A DNA stretch of 64,000 nt, taken from contig NC_058165.1 of assembly GCF_020080835.1 (NCBI RefSeq), positions 19,775,026 through 19,839,025 of the forward strand. The letters are read 5' to 3'. The notes below the pieces were generated by a model that saw nothing but the letters and a program-made list of their open reading frames with translations, was not told the DNA's origin and made no database searches. Position 1 is the stretch's first letter, and the number at the start of each line of letters is the position of its first letter. The stretch comes from Cotesia glomerata. Its lineage: Eukaryota; Arthropoda; Insecta; Hymenoptera; Braconidae. Position numbers and translations under genes: made by a program. Shown piece by piece: positions 1 through 9,529 of this stretch.

Positions 1-805
1 TTAGTCGTGCAAAAATATTGAGGAATAATTTTAAGTCAACTTTCGATTTTTTGAATTTCAAATTTTTAACTTCTGTATAATCTTTGCTAAAAGCAATCAT
101 AAATATAAAAAAAATTTTTTTCCTGTAGAATTCGACAATTTAAATTATTTTCTAATTTTTTAAATTCTTTATCAAAGTATACATTGTTAAAAAATTGCCT
201 TAAGGGAGTATTTTGGTCTAGAAGCTTAAATTTAAGTTAAATTTTGAAGTAAAAAAAAGCGATCAATATTTTTACTATTCATTTTTTTATATTTATTAAT
301 ATTTCAAAAATACAGAAAGAAAAGTTAATTTTAAAGAAAAAATTTTTCAACCAAAAAAAAAATTATTTAGAATTTTGAAGAATTAATTTAGAATTTTGAA
401 GAAATTATAAAGAATTTTGAAGAACTTAACCTTCTTGAGGAGAAAAATTTTTAAACTAATAAATTTTTATTGATTTAAGTGAATTTTACTTAATTCAAGA
501 AATTTTTGTCTTGATTAAAAACACTGAAACTTTTCAAAATTATTTTCTTTGTTCTAGAATTTTTCTCTTAATTTAGTTTTTTTTTCAATATAATTAGCAA
601 TTGGTCTAACTCTTTATTTTTAAGAGGGTGATTTTTTAACAGTAATAGTCTAATTATAAATAATTTGAATTACCTGAACCAAAATATTAGACCTCTATTA
701 AATATTAAATGATTTTTAAAAATGATAATAAATTTAAAACTAATTCTACTTGCGTACAAATGAATAATTCTCTAAAATGGAGTTAGACAATTTGCTAATT
801 ACAAT

Positions 806-1651
806 GTCGATTTACAATTTACAATGTAATCCTTACAAGATCTGTAATAAGTGCAATCTGTAACTAATTAATCGTTAATTTTGACAAAATTGTATTGATT
901 TTTAGCTTTTATTTTCCAATTTTGGGATAAAATTCCCTTTTTCAACAAATTTTCTTAAAATTTGATTGATTTTTAGCTTTCAGTTTTCAATTTTTGGATA
1001 AATTTCATTTTTTCATGACAAATTTATTAAAATTTCTTAAAATTTTCCAATTTTTTACTTCAAAATTTGTACCTAAGGCTAAAATTGACCGTCTTTATTA
1101 ATTTTGACAAAATTTGATCGATTTTTAGCTTTAAGTTTTCAATTTTTGGACAAAATTCATTTTTTTCAACAAATTTGATCGATTTTGAGCTTTAAGTTTT
1201 TAATTTTTGGATAAATTTCATTTTTTCATAATAAATTTATTAAAATTTCTTCAAAGTTTCCAATTTTTAACCTCATAATTCTTACTTAAGTCTAAAATTG
1301 ATCTTTTTTATTAATTTTGATAAAGTTTGATCGATTTTTAGCTCTAATTATCAAATTTTTGGACAAAATTCTCTATTAATTGATAATTTAGACAAAATTT
1401 GACCAATTTTTAGCTTTAATTGTCCAATTATTGGACAAAATTCACTTTTTACAACAAATTTGATCGATTTTTAGCTCTAAGTATTCAATTTTTGGATAAA
1501 TTTCATTTTTTCATGACAAATTTATCAAAATTTCTTCTAATTTTAAACTTTCTATTTTTGAATTCAATTTCCATTTTTTTAAAAATGCCGATTTACAATT
1601 TACAATGTAACCCTTACAAAATCTGTAATAATTACAATCTGAAACTAATTT
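806..1651. repeat. degenerate ~60-75 bp intronic repeat bracketed by a 64-bp direct duplication
   Basis: Between about 870 and 1580 the phrase GATCGATTTTTAGCTTTAA followed by AATTTTTGGACAAAATTC recurs at about 1116, 1177, 1329, 1402 and 1462, roughly every 60-75 bp. A ~64-bp segment at 806-869 (GATTTACAATTTACAATGTA and following) recurs with few changes at 1587-1651, so the array lies between two direct copies. The same repeat family reappears downstream of the gene at 4220-5700. Confidence 0.75.
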
Positions 1652-1767
1652 TTTAAATTTTTTATATGAAGCGCTTACATTATATAATGTAATTTTTCTA
1701 CTCAAATTAAAAGTAAAATCTTGGATTCTCAAAATTAGTCTTTCAAAACTAAAAAACATGTAAATTT

Positions 1768-1779
1768 TTGTGCTTACAG
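1768..1779 (+). promoter_or_regulatory. h: 3' splice site of the last hairy exon
   Basis: TTGTGCTTACAG with the AG at 1778-1779. Reading from 1780 gives PARHSKLEKADILE, which joins the conserved KKD-PARHSK position of Hairy helix 2 in frame. Hairy genes are known to have an intron in this region, so the open frame upstream of 1780 is intronic read-through. Confidence 0.85.
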
Positions 1780-2604
1780 CCGGCGAGACATTCCAAACTG
1801 GAAAAAGCGGACATTTTGGAAATGACAGTGAAGCACCTAGAGTCTCTCCAGCGGCAGCAAGTAGCCTTAGCAGCAGCAACAGATCCAAGTGTCCTAAACA
1901 AATTCCGAGCAGGGTTCAGCGAGTGTGCAGGAGAAGTGGGCAGATTTCCAGGACTGGACGCTTCAGTGCGCCGGAGGTTGATGTCCCACTTGGCATCTTG
2001 CCTGGGTCCAGTAGAAAACTCGAGCAGCACTCCTCCAGGACAAACGCAACCAGTACAACCAGCGCCGACGACGACCCAGCTGCAGGTGCACATCCTGCCG
2101 CAGGTGGACGTCTCAGCCCCCAGGATCCAGGTCCAGCAATCGAACGGGATCTTCTTCACCAACGCCAACGGAACCGGACTCCAGCTAGTGCCAACGCGGC
2201 TGCCCAACGGCGACATCGCGCTAGTTCTGCCCGCGAATGCAAAAGCAACTCCAGTGTCTCCAGTTTCGTCTCCGGCTCCGTCCTCGCCGCTGCCCACGCT
2301 CATCCCCATTCCTCAGAGGACTGCCAGCACTGCGTCGGCTTCTTCCTCGGCTTCCTCCACCAGCTCCACCTCTACCTCCGCCGCCAGTCCGGTAGCTTTC
2401 GAGGCTCCGCCACCTGCCGCCTTCCGGGAGCAAACTACTTCCGCGAGCCACCGGGATGTCGCGACCTCCCCTGCTAATGGGTATACAAGTGACCCAGAGT
2501 TTGATCCGAGGGTCTACAGTCCGCCGCTTCAGAAACCTCTTGCTTTGGTTATGAGGAAAAGCGTTGTGCCTCAGATTGAAGGGAAACCCTGGAGGCCTTG
2601 GTAG
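1780..2604 (+). CDS. h: Hairy, bHLH-Orange transcriptional repressor, C-terminal exon
   Basis: This is the last coding exon of hairy (274 codons plus TAG). Residues 1-28 of the exon are bHLH helix 2 (PARHSKLEKADILEMTVKHL). Residues about 36-76 are the Orange domain (KFRAGFSECAGEVGRFPGLD, then RRRLMSHLASCL). Residues about 127-150 hold a Hairy-specific block ending RLPNGDIALVLP, followed by a Ser/Thr/Ala/Pro-rich linker. PLALV at 253-257 matches the place of the PLSLV-type CtBP-binding motif of fly Hairy, and WRPW at 271-274 is the Groucho-binding tetrapeptide. HES-family proteins bind DNA as dimers in the nucleus and repress target genes in segmentation and neurogenesis. The missing N-terminus (basic region, helix 1) is on exons left of the window. 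The exon is far richer in GC than its surroundings, with no frameshift or internal stop. Deadpan is less likely because the Orange domain and NGDIALVLP block are Hairy-like. Confidence 0.95.
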   Translation, partial: PARHSKLEKADILEMTVKHLESLQRQQVALAAATDPSVLNKFRAGFSECAGEVGRFPGLDASVRRRLMSHLASCLGPVENSSSTPPGQTQPVQPAPTTTQLQVHILPQVDVSAPRIQVQQSNGIFFTNANGTGLQLVPTRLPNGDIALVLPANAKATPVSPVSSPAPSSPLPTLIPIPQRTASTASASSSASSTSSTSTSAASPVAFEAPPPAAFREQTTSASHRDVATSPANGYTSDPEFDPRVYSPPLQKPLALVMRKSVVPQIEGKPWRPW

Positions 2605-2679
2605 ATTTTTCGAGGCTGCAGAGTGAATTAGTTCTTAATGAAAGTGATAATTTTGTAAGATAGTGTTTTTTAGAGGCAT

Positions 2680-3480
2680 GGTTTTTTTTTTATAAATGCA
2701 GGCGCTGATTATTGTTTGATTTTTTTGGAAAATTGTGATTAATAAGTGGAAAATATTTTTTTTTTGGTTAAAAGAATTTTTTTTTTTGGTTTGATTCAAA
2801 TTTTTTGGAAAAAAATTTTTTTTTTTTTTACGAATTTTTTTTTTAAGTATTATTATACAGAAAAAAAAAATTCCTTTTTTAAAAAAAAAAATTTTTTTGG
2901 GACAAGAAAATTTTTTTTTTGGTTAAAAAAATATTTTTTTTTGGTTTGATTCAAATTTTTTGGAAAAAATTTTTTTTTTTTTTTTTACAAATTTTTTTTT
3001 TAAGTATTATTATACTGAAAAAAAAAAAATTAATTTTTTTTGGCACAATAAATTTTTTTTTGGGACAAAAAAATTTTTTTTGACCAAAATTTTTTGGAAA
3101 AAAAAATTTTTTTTTTAAAAAAAGAATTTTTTTTTGGTACAAGAAAACTTTCTTTCTTGGTTAAAAAATATTTTTTTTTTGGCTCAATCCAAATTTTTTT
3201 TTTCAAAAATTTTTTGGCAAAAAACATTTTTTTTTTTCTTTTCAAAAATGATTATATTAAAAAATATAAATACATTTTTTTGGCACAATAAATTTTTTTT
3301 TTGGCTGAATTCAAACTTGTTTTGACTCCAAAATTTTATTTCCAAAAAATTTTTCTTTTTTCTCAAAAATGATTATAGTAAAAAAAAAAAATAAATTTTT
3401 TTTTTGGCTGAATTCAAATTTTTTTTTACTCCAAATTTGGACTCAAAATTTTGGAAAAAAAATTTTTTTTAATGAATAAA
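2680..3480. repeat. h: A/T homopolymer-rich stretch in the hairy 3' UTR
   Basis: About 800 bp made almost only of T-runs and A-runs of 7-15, with short recurring phrases such as GGTTTGATTCAAATTTTTTG, TGGCACAATAAATTT and GGCTGAATTCAAA. It looks like an expanded, degenerate microsatellite. Every short open frame here is low-complexity Phe/Lys and is not coding. Confidence 0.8.
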
Positions 3481-3570
3481 TTAACAATTTATCAAAAAAT
3501 AAAAAAAAAAGTAACATTGTCTGCTACATATATATTTAGTCGTCGATAAATATAGTGCGCCAATGAGGCT

Positions 3571-3589
3571 GTGCCTTATAAGTGCCTTA
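3571..3589 (+). promoter_or_regulatory. h: two adjacent 8-mer miR-124 seed matches
   Basis: GTGCCTTA occurs at 3571-3578 and again at 3582-3589. It is the exact complement of nucleotides 1-8 of miR-124 (UAAGGCAC, from memory). The starts are 11 bases apart, so both could hardly be fully occupied at once. A third copy lies at 3732-3739. Confidence 0.5.
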
Positions 3590-3593
3590 GATT

Positions 3594-3601
3594 TGTAAAT
3601 A
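3594..3601 (+). promoter_or_regulatory. h: Pumilio-type site in the 3' UTR
   Basis: TGTAAATA matches the PUF-protein consensus UGUANAUA. It sits 4 bases after the second miR-124 match. In AT-rich DNA the 8-mer can arise by chance, so only its position in the cluster supports it. Confidence 0.35.
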
Positions 3602-3731
3602 TAAATTTTTTTGCAAGTATGCTTGTATATAAATATGTAAATTATAAAAAAAATATGAATATTATTAATTATTAACTAATATTAATTATATTATTATTAT
3701 TATTATAATTATTATAAGTTTATTATTTTAA

Positions 3732-3739
3732 GTGCCTTA
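3732..3739 (+). promoter_or_regulatory. h: third 8-mer miR-124 seed match
   Basis: GTGCCTTA again, ending one base before the miR-7 match. Its start is 25 bases upstream of the miR-7 seed match, a spacing at which neighbouring microRNA sites are known to act cooperatively. Confidence 0.5.
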
Positions 3740-3740
3740 C

Positions 3741-3764
3741 GCAACAAGAATCACAGGTCTTCCA
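3741..3764 (+). promoter_or_regulatory. h: extensive miR-7 target site (GY-box) in the hairy 3' UTR
   Basis: GTCTTCCA at 3757-3764 is an 8-mer match to nucleotides 1-8 of miR-7 (sequence from memory). Bases 3742-3747 and 3749-3754 pair with nucleotides 11-22 of miR-7 with one bulged base (3748). 3741 and 3756 can form G-U pairs, and only 3755 is a plain mismatch. Drosophila hairy is an established miR-7 target through a GY-box (GUCUUCC), so an equivalent site here fits the gene assignment. Confidence 0.8.
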
Positions 3765-4115
3765 GTTTTGTTGTAATTTAAAAACTTATGCCGAGAAAAG
3801 TATATTTATGAATATATATATCAGCATTTTTCAGTTACTTCTATTCACTATGGTTAAAGTGTAAATTTTATTTTCATAATTATTATTATTATTATTGATG
3901 AATGATTAAGTTTATGGATGAACGTGATATTAAGCCAGAGACAGAGTGTATTTATAATTTATGAGTGCGAAAATTTATCATTATTACAATTTACATTATA
4001 TGGTTATAATTATGATTATTATTATTATTATTAATATTGATATTGATATTATTGAGTAATAATTATTGTCTATTGTCAAAATAGAAAAATCACGCTTATT
4101 ACACTAGGAGCATCA

Positions 4116-4121
4116 AATAAA
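4116..4121 (+). terminator. h: candidate distal polyadenylation signal of hairy
   Basis: AATAAA followed within 20-40 bases by a T/GT-rich stretch (TTTGTTGTTCTTATTTTTTT). The degenerate repeat starts shortly after, so this is the last plausible cleavage region before repetitive DNA. Confidence 0.45.
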
Positions 4122-4219
4122 TATTGATCTCTATTAAAAATTAATTTGTTGTTCTTATTTTTTTATTTATAATTATACCTTCATTTTATTTTTTTAATAT
4201 TTACCTCAAAATACTCTAA

Positions 4220-5700
4220 AGTGACAAAAAACATCATTTTTCAACAATTTTTAATTTTTTTTTGGGAAATTTTTCAAATTTTATCGATATTTTCGCTTCC
4301 AAATTTCGGTTTTTAATTAAAATTCATGTTTTTTACAGATTTTATCAATTTTTCAACTCAAAATTTATATTTATCCATAAAATTCTCAATTTTTATGAAT
4401 TTTGACATAATTTGAGCAATTTTTAGCTATAATTTCATTTTCGGAAAAAAATTCCCTTTTTTCGTTAGTTTTGACAAAATTGGATCGATTTTCAAATTTT
4501 GTCGATTTTTTAGCTTCCAAATTTCGGTTTTTAACTAAAATTCATTATTTTTTACAAATTTTATCAATTTTTCAATTCAAAATTTATATTTTCTCATAAA
4601 ATTCTCAATTTTTATTAATTTTGTCGAAATTTGGTCAATTTTTAGCTTTACTTATAAAATTTTTGGACAAAATTCCCTTTTTTAGTTAATTTTGACAAAA
4701 TTAGATCGATTTTTAGCTTAAATTCTTCAATTTTCGGACAAAATTCCCTTTTTTCAACATATTTTGTTAAAAATTGATCAATTTTTAGCTTTAAAATTTC
4801 AATTTTTGAATGAAATTCATTTTTTCACCACAAATTTATCAAATCTTCCAACTTTTTACTTCAAAATTTGTACCTAAGGCTAAAATTAATCTTTTTTGTC
4901 AATTTTGACAAAATTTGATCGATTTTTAGCTTGAATTATCCAATTTTTGGACAAAATTCCTTTAGTTTCAATAATTTTGAGGAAACTTAACCAATTTTTA
5001 GCTTTAAATTTCCAATTTTTGAACAAAATTCACTTACTTAAACAAATTTGAACGAAATTTACTTTTAAACTTTTGATTTTTGGATTTAATTTACTTTTGT
5101 TGAAAATTAGATCTAAATTTTATCAAATTTGATCGATTCTTCTCGTAAATTTTTCAAATTTTCAAACAAAACTTCCTTTTTTTACCCAAAATTCATAAAA
5201 ATAAATCAATTTTTAGCTTAAAATACATTTAAGTAAATTTTTACCAAAATTGATCAATTTTTAGCTCTAAGCTTTCTATTTTTGGATAAATTTCTTTTTT
5301 TTTTAGAAAATATTTATCTAAATTTCTTTAAAATTTTTTATTTTTCACCTAAAAATTCTTATCTTTAATTAAAATTTACTTTTTCTTACAAATTTCGATC
5401 AAATTTGAACGATTTTTCGTTTTAAACTTTCGATTTTTTGATTCAATTTACTTTTTTTAAATATTTTTATCAAATTTAATCAATTTTTCTCTTAAATTTT
5501 TCAAATTTTGGTACAAAATTTACTTTTTTTACTAAATTTCATCAAATTAGATAAATTTTTAGCTTAAAATTGTTATATTAATAAATTTTTATCAAAATTG
5601 ATAGATTTTTAATTATCAAAAATATTTAATTATTTTTTAAATACAATTTATTACCAAATTTGTCATTTTTTAACTTAAAAATTCGAATTTAAAAATAAAA
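4220..5700. repeat. degenerate ~60-75 bp repeat array downstream of hairy
   Basis: Same family as the intronic array: AATTTTGACAAAATTTGATC, ATTTTTAGCTT and TTTTTGGACAAAATTC recur throughout, with many copies decayed. No open frame of note. Confidence 0.7.
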
Positions 5701-5759
5701 AATTCTATTTTTTGATAAAAATATTTTTTTTTTTTTTTTCAAAAAAAAAAGGCTAAAAT

Positions 5760-6640
5760 AAAAATCTAGGTAAATTTTTAAATTTGTAAAGGCAACTGTA
5801 GAAAAATTAAAGGAAAAATAAATAGACTAAAGCAAAATATAAAAATCGCAGGTAAAAATGATCTAAAAAAACAAGCACATCTATATTTACAAACTTAGAT
5901 AACATATCTAATAATCGCAAGGTCCAAAGTCTTAAAGTCATCATTCATCACTCATCATCAAAGACAATGTAAGTCATACGACACACGCCCATTCTTTTTC
6001 ACGATTTAAATCGTCCAATAAATTTTATATTGAATCAGAAAGAGAAAGATTGCATTAAGAGCCGAAAATTTGGACCGTGCCGCCCTCGCACGGAATCTTG
6101 CCGCAACATAAACCGGTTATACCCCTCACCCCCGAAATTTCGGAGGCCCGAAGCTGCGTGGGACCAAGTTAAGTTAAGTCCCCTGTAGAGTTTCGGGCAT
6201 CAGCCACTTGCTGCCACCTACCAGCGGTCCGGTTAACTCTAGCTTGTAATTAGGCTCCGAAAAAATAACACTTGTTTTATTAAATAGGAAAAATTTTTAA
6301 TTAAATTTTTACTAAAAGAAATATTTTATAATTAAGTATCAAATAGATTCTTCATACCTTTTTTTTTTTTAAAGCAAATGTAACGACAAAGGAATGTCTT
6401 AGGCGACTTATATGTTGATATTGAGTCTTAGTCATTAGTCATTACATTTGCATGCAACTTAAGTCAATGTTATTTATCATTATTATTACTATGAATTTAA
6501 AAGTTATTATTAATAAATTAGAAGTTTATTCTCATTAAAATTTTTAAGGTTTCAATTCAAAATTCTGGGTAAAATATATTAAAAATACAAGAAAATTTTT
6601 TTAGACCTTTTTTGCAGAAAATTCTCTATTTCTCAATACA
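5760..6640. other. intergenic stretch with a GC-rich block at 6055-6260
   Basis: The flanks are AT-rich and featureless. The ~200-bp block at 6055-6260 is clearly GC-richer, contains the palindrome CCGAAATTTCGG, and has no copy elsewhere in the window. One + frame is open for about 70 codons across it (ending at a TAG near 6185) but without an ATG and without recognisable similarity. It could be a conserved non-coding element, a non-coding RNA exon or an old insertion. Confidence 0.4.
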
Positions 6641-6756
6641 TAATTAAGAAATGACCTTGTATTTTGTGAACTATTGAAATTTTTAAAGATATAAGCTCAT
6701 CCCGATGTTACACTCATCGAGACCTTTCATTTGAGTACCCACATCAATTTTTCATA

Positions 6757-6802
<46 letters not shown>
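6757..6802. repeat. (TA)n microsatellite
   Basis: Near-pure TA run inside family J copy 1. Confidence 0.95.
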
Positions 6803-6808
<6 letters not shown>

Positions 6809-7078
6809 AATGAAAAATATATAAAAATGCATGTGGGTACTCAAATGAAAGCTCTTGATGAGTGTAACATCGGGATGAGCTTATATTTTTAAAATAAATA
6901 TTATATATATGTATATATGAAAAATATATAAAAAATGCATGTGGGTACTCAAATGAAAGCTCTTGATGAGTGTAACATCGGGATGAGCTTATATCTTTAG
7001 AAATGTCAATAGTTAAGAAATTACAGTGTAATTTTACAAAAGTCATTATTTAATAAAGCAAAATTTTATTTATTTATA

Positions 7079-7764
7079 CACAGAAAGAAAAATTTCTTGA
7101 TCGGAGAACAAAATTCTTGGCTCAAGAAAATTTGTCGGGTGCCTAAAAGAAGACCGAAGTTGTGTTGGCCGAAGTAAAAATTTTTCTTTAAATTCTATTC
7201 TTGGTGGAAGTCATTTTTTCTTAATTCTATCATAAATACTTGATTGAAATTTTTATATTTGATCAAGATTTTTAGATACTTTAGGGAAGCAGCGCCGCCT
7301 ACTTCAGCTGAGAAAAAAATTTTCTCACCTTGAGAAAATTTTTCTCGAGAGTATTTGATACACATTTTATATTATTTTAGCGTGCAATTATACATATTAA
7401 ATGAAAAAAAATGATGAAGTATTATTTGATCTTGCCATTTGACATGTTAATCAATAATATTAATGAAAATTTACTTCTATCTTTATATTTAATTTTTTGG
7501 AGCAAGAGAGAAATTTTCTCAAGACAAGAAAATTAACTTCTATCAAGAACTAAATTTTTTGGAGCTTCGAGGATGAATTTTCTCAAAACAACAAGATTTT
7601 CTTGACTTAAATGAATTTTCTTGGATCAAGATACGTATTTCTTAAAGCAAGAGAATTAATTTTTAGAATAAGTGAAATTTATTGTCAAAAAAAAATTTTT
7701 TTTTCTCAAGAAAATAATTAGGAAGAAAAATATATTCTTGGCTCAAATGCACCTTTTTTCTGTG
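7079..7764. mobile_element. element E1, short-TIR non-autonomous transposon
   Basis: Begins CACAGAAAGAAAAATTTC and ends TTTTTTCTGTG, flanked by TA on both sides. The interior is dense in CAAGAA/TTCTTG words. A second, reversed copy (E2) lies at 58090-61042, itself interrupted. No transposase. Confidence 0.75.
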
Positions 7765-7887
7765 TATCTTTATGGACATAACTAAGAAATGACCTTGTAT
7801 CTTGTGAACTATTGACATTTTTAAAGATATAAGCTCACTCCGTCATTACACTCATCGAGACCTTTAATTTGAGTACCCACATCAATT

Positions 7888-7896
<9 letters not shown>

Positions 7897-7975
<79 letters not shown>
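7897..7975. repeat. (TA)n microsatellite
   Basis: About 75 bp of nearly uninterrupted TA inside family J copy 1. Confidence 0.95.
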
Positions 7976-7981
<6 letters not shown>

Positions 7982-8590
7982 GAAAAATATATCAAACACA
8001 TTTTATCATTTATCTTTGAGTATTAATATTAAAAAATAATAAATAAAATTTATATTTAAATTATTTTACTTAAGAATAATCACAAAAAAAAATTTATTAA
8101 AATTTTTAGAGAAAATTTTTAATTTATTAAAAAGAATTTTGATTTTTTTTAATGATAAAAAAATCAAAATATTGAATTTTAACATCTTTCCAGATATAAT
8201 TTGACATTTTTAAAGAAATAAGCTCACCCCGACATTACACTCATCAAGACCTTCAATTTGAGTACCCACATCAATTTTTCATATATTTTATATATTATAT
8301 ATATGTATATATGAAAAATATATCAAAAATGCATGTGGGTACTCAAATGAAAGCTCTCAATGAATGTAACATCAAGATGAGCTTATATCTTTAAAATATA
8401 TATTATATATATATGTATATATGAGAAATATATCAAAAATGCATGTGGGTACTCAAATGAAAGCTCTTGATGAGTCTAACATTAGAATGAGCTTATATCT
8501 TTAAAAACGTCAATATTTAAGAAAGTACAGTGCATTTTAACAAAAGTCATTATTTAATAAATCAAAATTTTATTTATGTCTATTTTACAA

Positions 8591-8621
8591 GTCACAGCAG
8601 TCACGAAGTGACTGCTGTGAC
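8591..8621. other. perfect 14-bp hairpin at the J1 end
   Basis: GTCACAGCAGTCAC, loop GAA, GTGACTGCTGTGAC. Other J copies have a weaker hairpin here (AGTCAC-TATG-type). It resembles the hairpin near a Helitron 3' end. Confidence 0.7.
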
Positions 8622-8819
8622 ATTATTATCAAAAATCTATCTAAAAGTCCTCTTTATCGATATTATATCAATAAAGTATAAAAAAAAGTTTTTCCGCGGT
8701 TTTTCGCGGTTCGATATTTTCAAAATAATTCAGTCATGTGGGTATTCAATCAAACGGAAATTTCCTGCTTTACAAGCCTATGCTATTCAAATTTAAAAAA
8801 AAAATTTTTTTTTCAATTA

Positions 8820-9520
8820 TAATCATAATAATGCATCTATTGTATAAGTACAAATAAAACATATATGATCGAATACGTAGAGTGTCGGTCGCGTGGTTTC
8901 AAGGACAAGGCAAGGTTGACACGCGCCGCGACTTGGTTGCAATAATAGTGGGGGGGTCTCTCTCACTCTAAGCGCAGCAGTGGAGTGCCACGCCGTAAGG
9001 TCCCTGTCGTATGGCTTAACACGTGCCTACTCGTGTCACGGACTCCGGTCACGGTGCGTCCGGTTTCCCAAGCATAAGTATCAAGAATACACTCACATTA
9101 GAATCGCGCAATACACATAAAAAAAGCTAGATCCTAGATCTTGAGAGCTTAAACTCACAATGTCGCAATTATTAAGTACGCTTGCGTCAATTCCTCTTCG
9201 CCTTTGTCTCTTTCTTTTGTTGTATTATTAGCGTTGTCTGCGCTGTACTTAGCTGGCTTTATCTGTCAGCAGACGCGGGATTTGCATTATCATACTTGTT
9301 ATTAAGATACCGGCGATAAATGATAAGCGTATTTGCTGGTGATTAGACCAACCCAACAAGCCGAATGTTTTATTAGAAACACTTGGTAATTATGGCCTAA
9401 GATTAATACGAGGAGCGATGAACTCTTCGGTATCTCATACCTGATAAATTCTCGAGGTTTTTCTGAAAAATAACGCTTTTTAATTGAATTTGTGGATGAT
9501 AAGGAGTATAATTGTGGGTT
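8820..9520. promoter_or_regulatory. single-copy island with clustered HES/bHLH-type sites
   Basis: GC-richer than its surroundings and not repeated in the window. CGCGTG at 8890-8895 and CACGCG at 8920-8925 are the C-site class preferred by Hairy/E(spl) proteins, and CACGTG is at 9020-9025. It also holds an octamer-like ATTTGCAT near 9281 and GATTA/GATA words. No coding frame. Candidate enhancer of hairy, possibly autoregulated; this is inference from motifs only. Confidence 0.4.
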
Positions 9521-9529
9521 TTTTTAGAA

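Larger units (their letters stand above)
1..1779 (+). other. h: 3' part of the last hairy intron
   Basis: Sequence upstream of the exon at 1780. It is very AT-rich, has no sustained open frame, and ends in TTGTGCTTACAG, a good splice acceptor. The upstream exons, which should encode the basic region and helix 1, lie outside the window. About 1-800 holds nothing I recognise; 870-1580 is a degenerate repeat. Confidence 0.85.
2605..4140 (+). other. h: probable hairy 3' UTR
   Basis: Starts after the TAG. A plausible end is the AATAAA at 4116-4121 followed by a T/GT-rich stretch. Earlier AATAAA words (about 3047, 3287, 3475) could give shorter forms. Clustered microRNA-type sites at 3571-3764 argue that the transcript runs past 3764. 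A K-box-like TGTGAT lies at 2734-2739, but a 6-mer in such DNA is weak evidence. The true end needs RNA data. Confidence 0.6.
6640..8625 (+). mobile_element. family J Helitron-like element, copy 1 (interrupted by E1)
   Basis: Built from the J phrase AGATATAAGCTCATCCCGAT, ACACTCATCAAGAGCTTTCA, TTTGAGTACCCACATG in both orientations around TA-rich spacers. A 5' segment contains TACATAATTAAGAAATGACC. At 7077-7766 element E1 is inserted. The right end carries a 14-bp hairpin (8591-8621) in the position of the terminal hairpin of other J copies, but without the CTAG terminus. Confidence 0.6.

Noticed and set aside
1511..2477. Open frames overlapping the hairy exon in other frames (1511-1888 -, 1749-2309 -, 1770-2477 +, 2221-2451 -)
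   Set aside because: Shadows of the GC-rich exon. Only the frame ending in WRPW has domain similarity.
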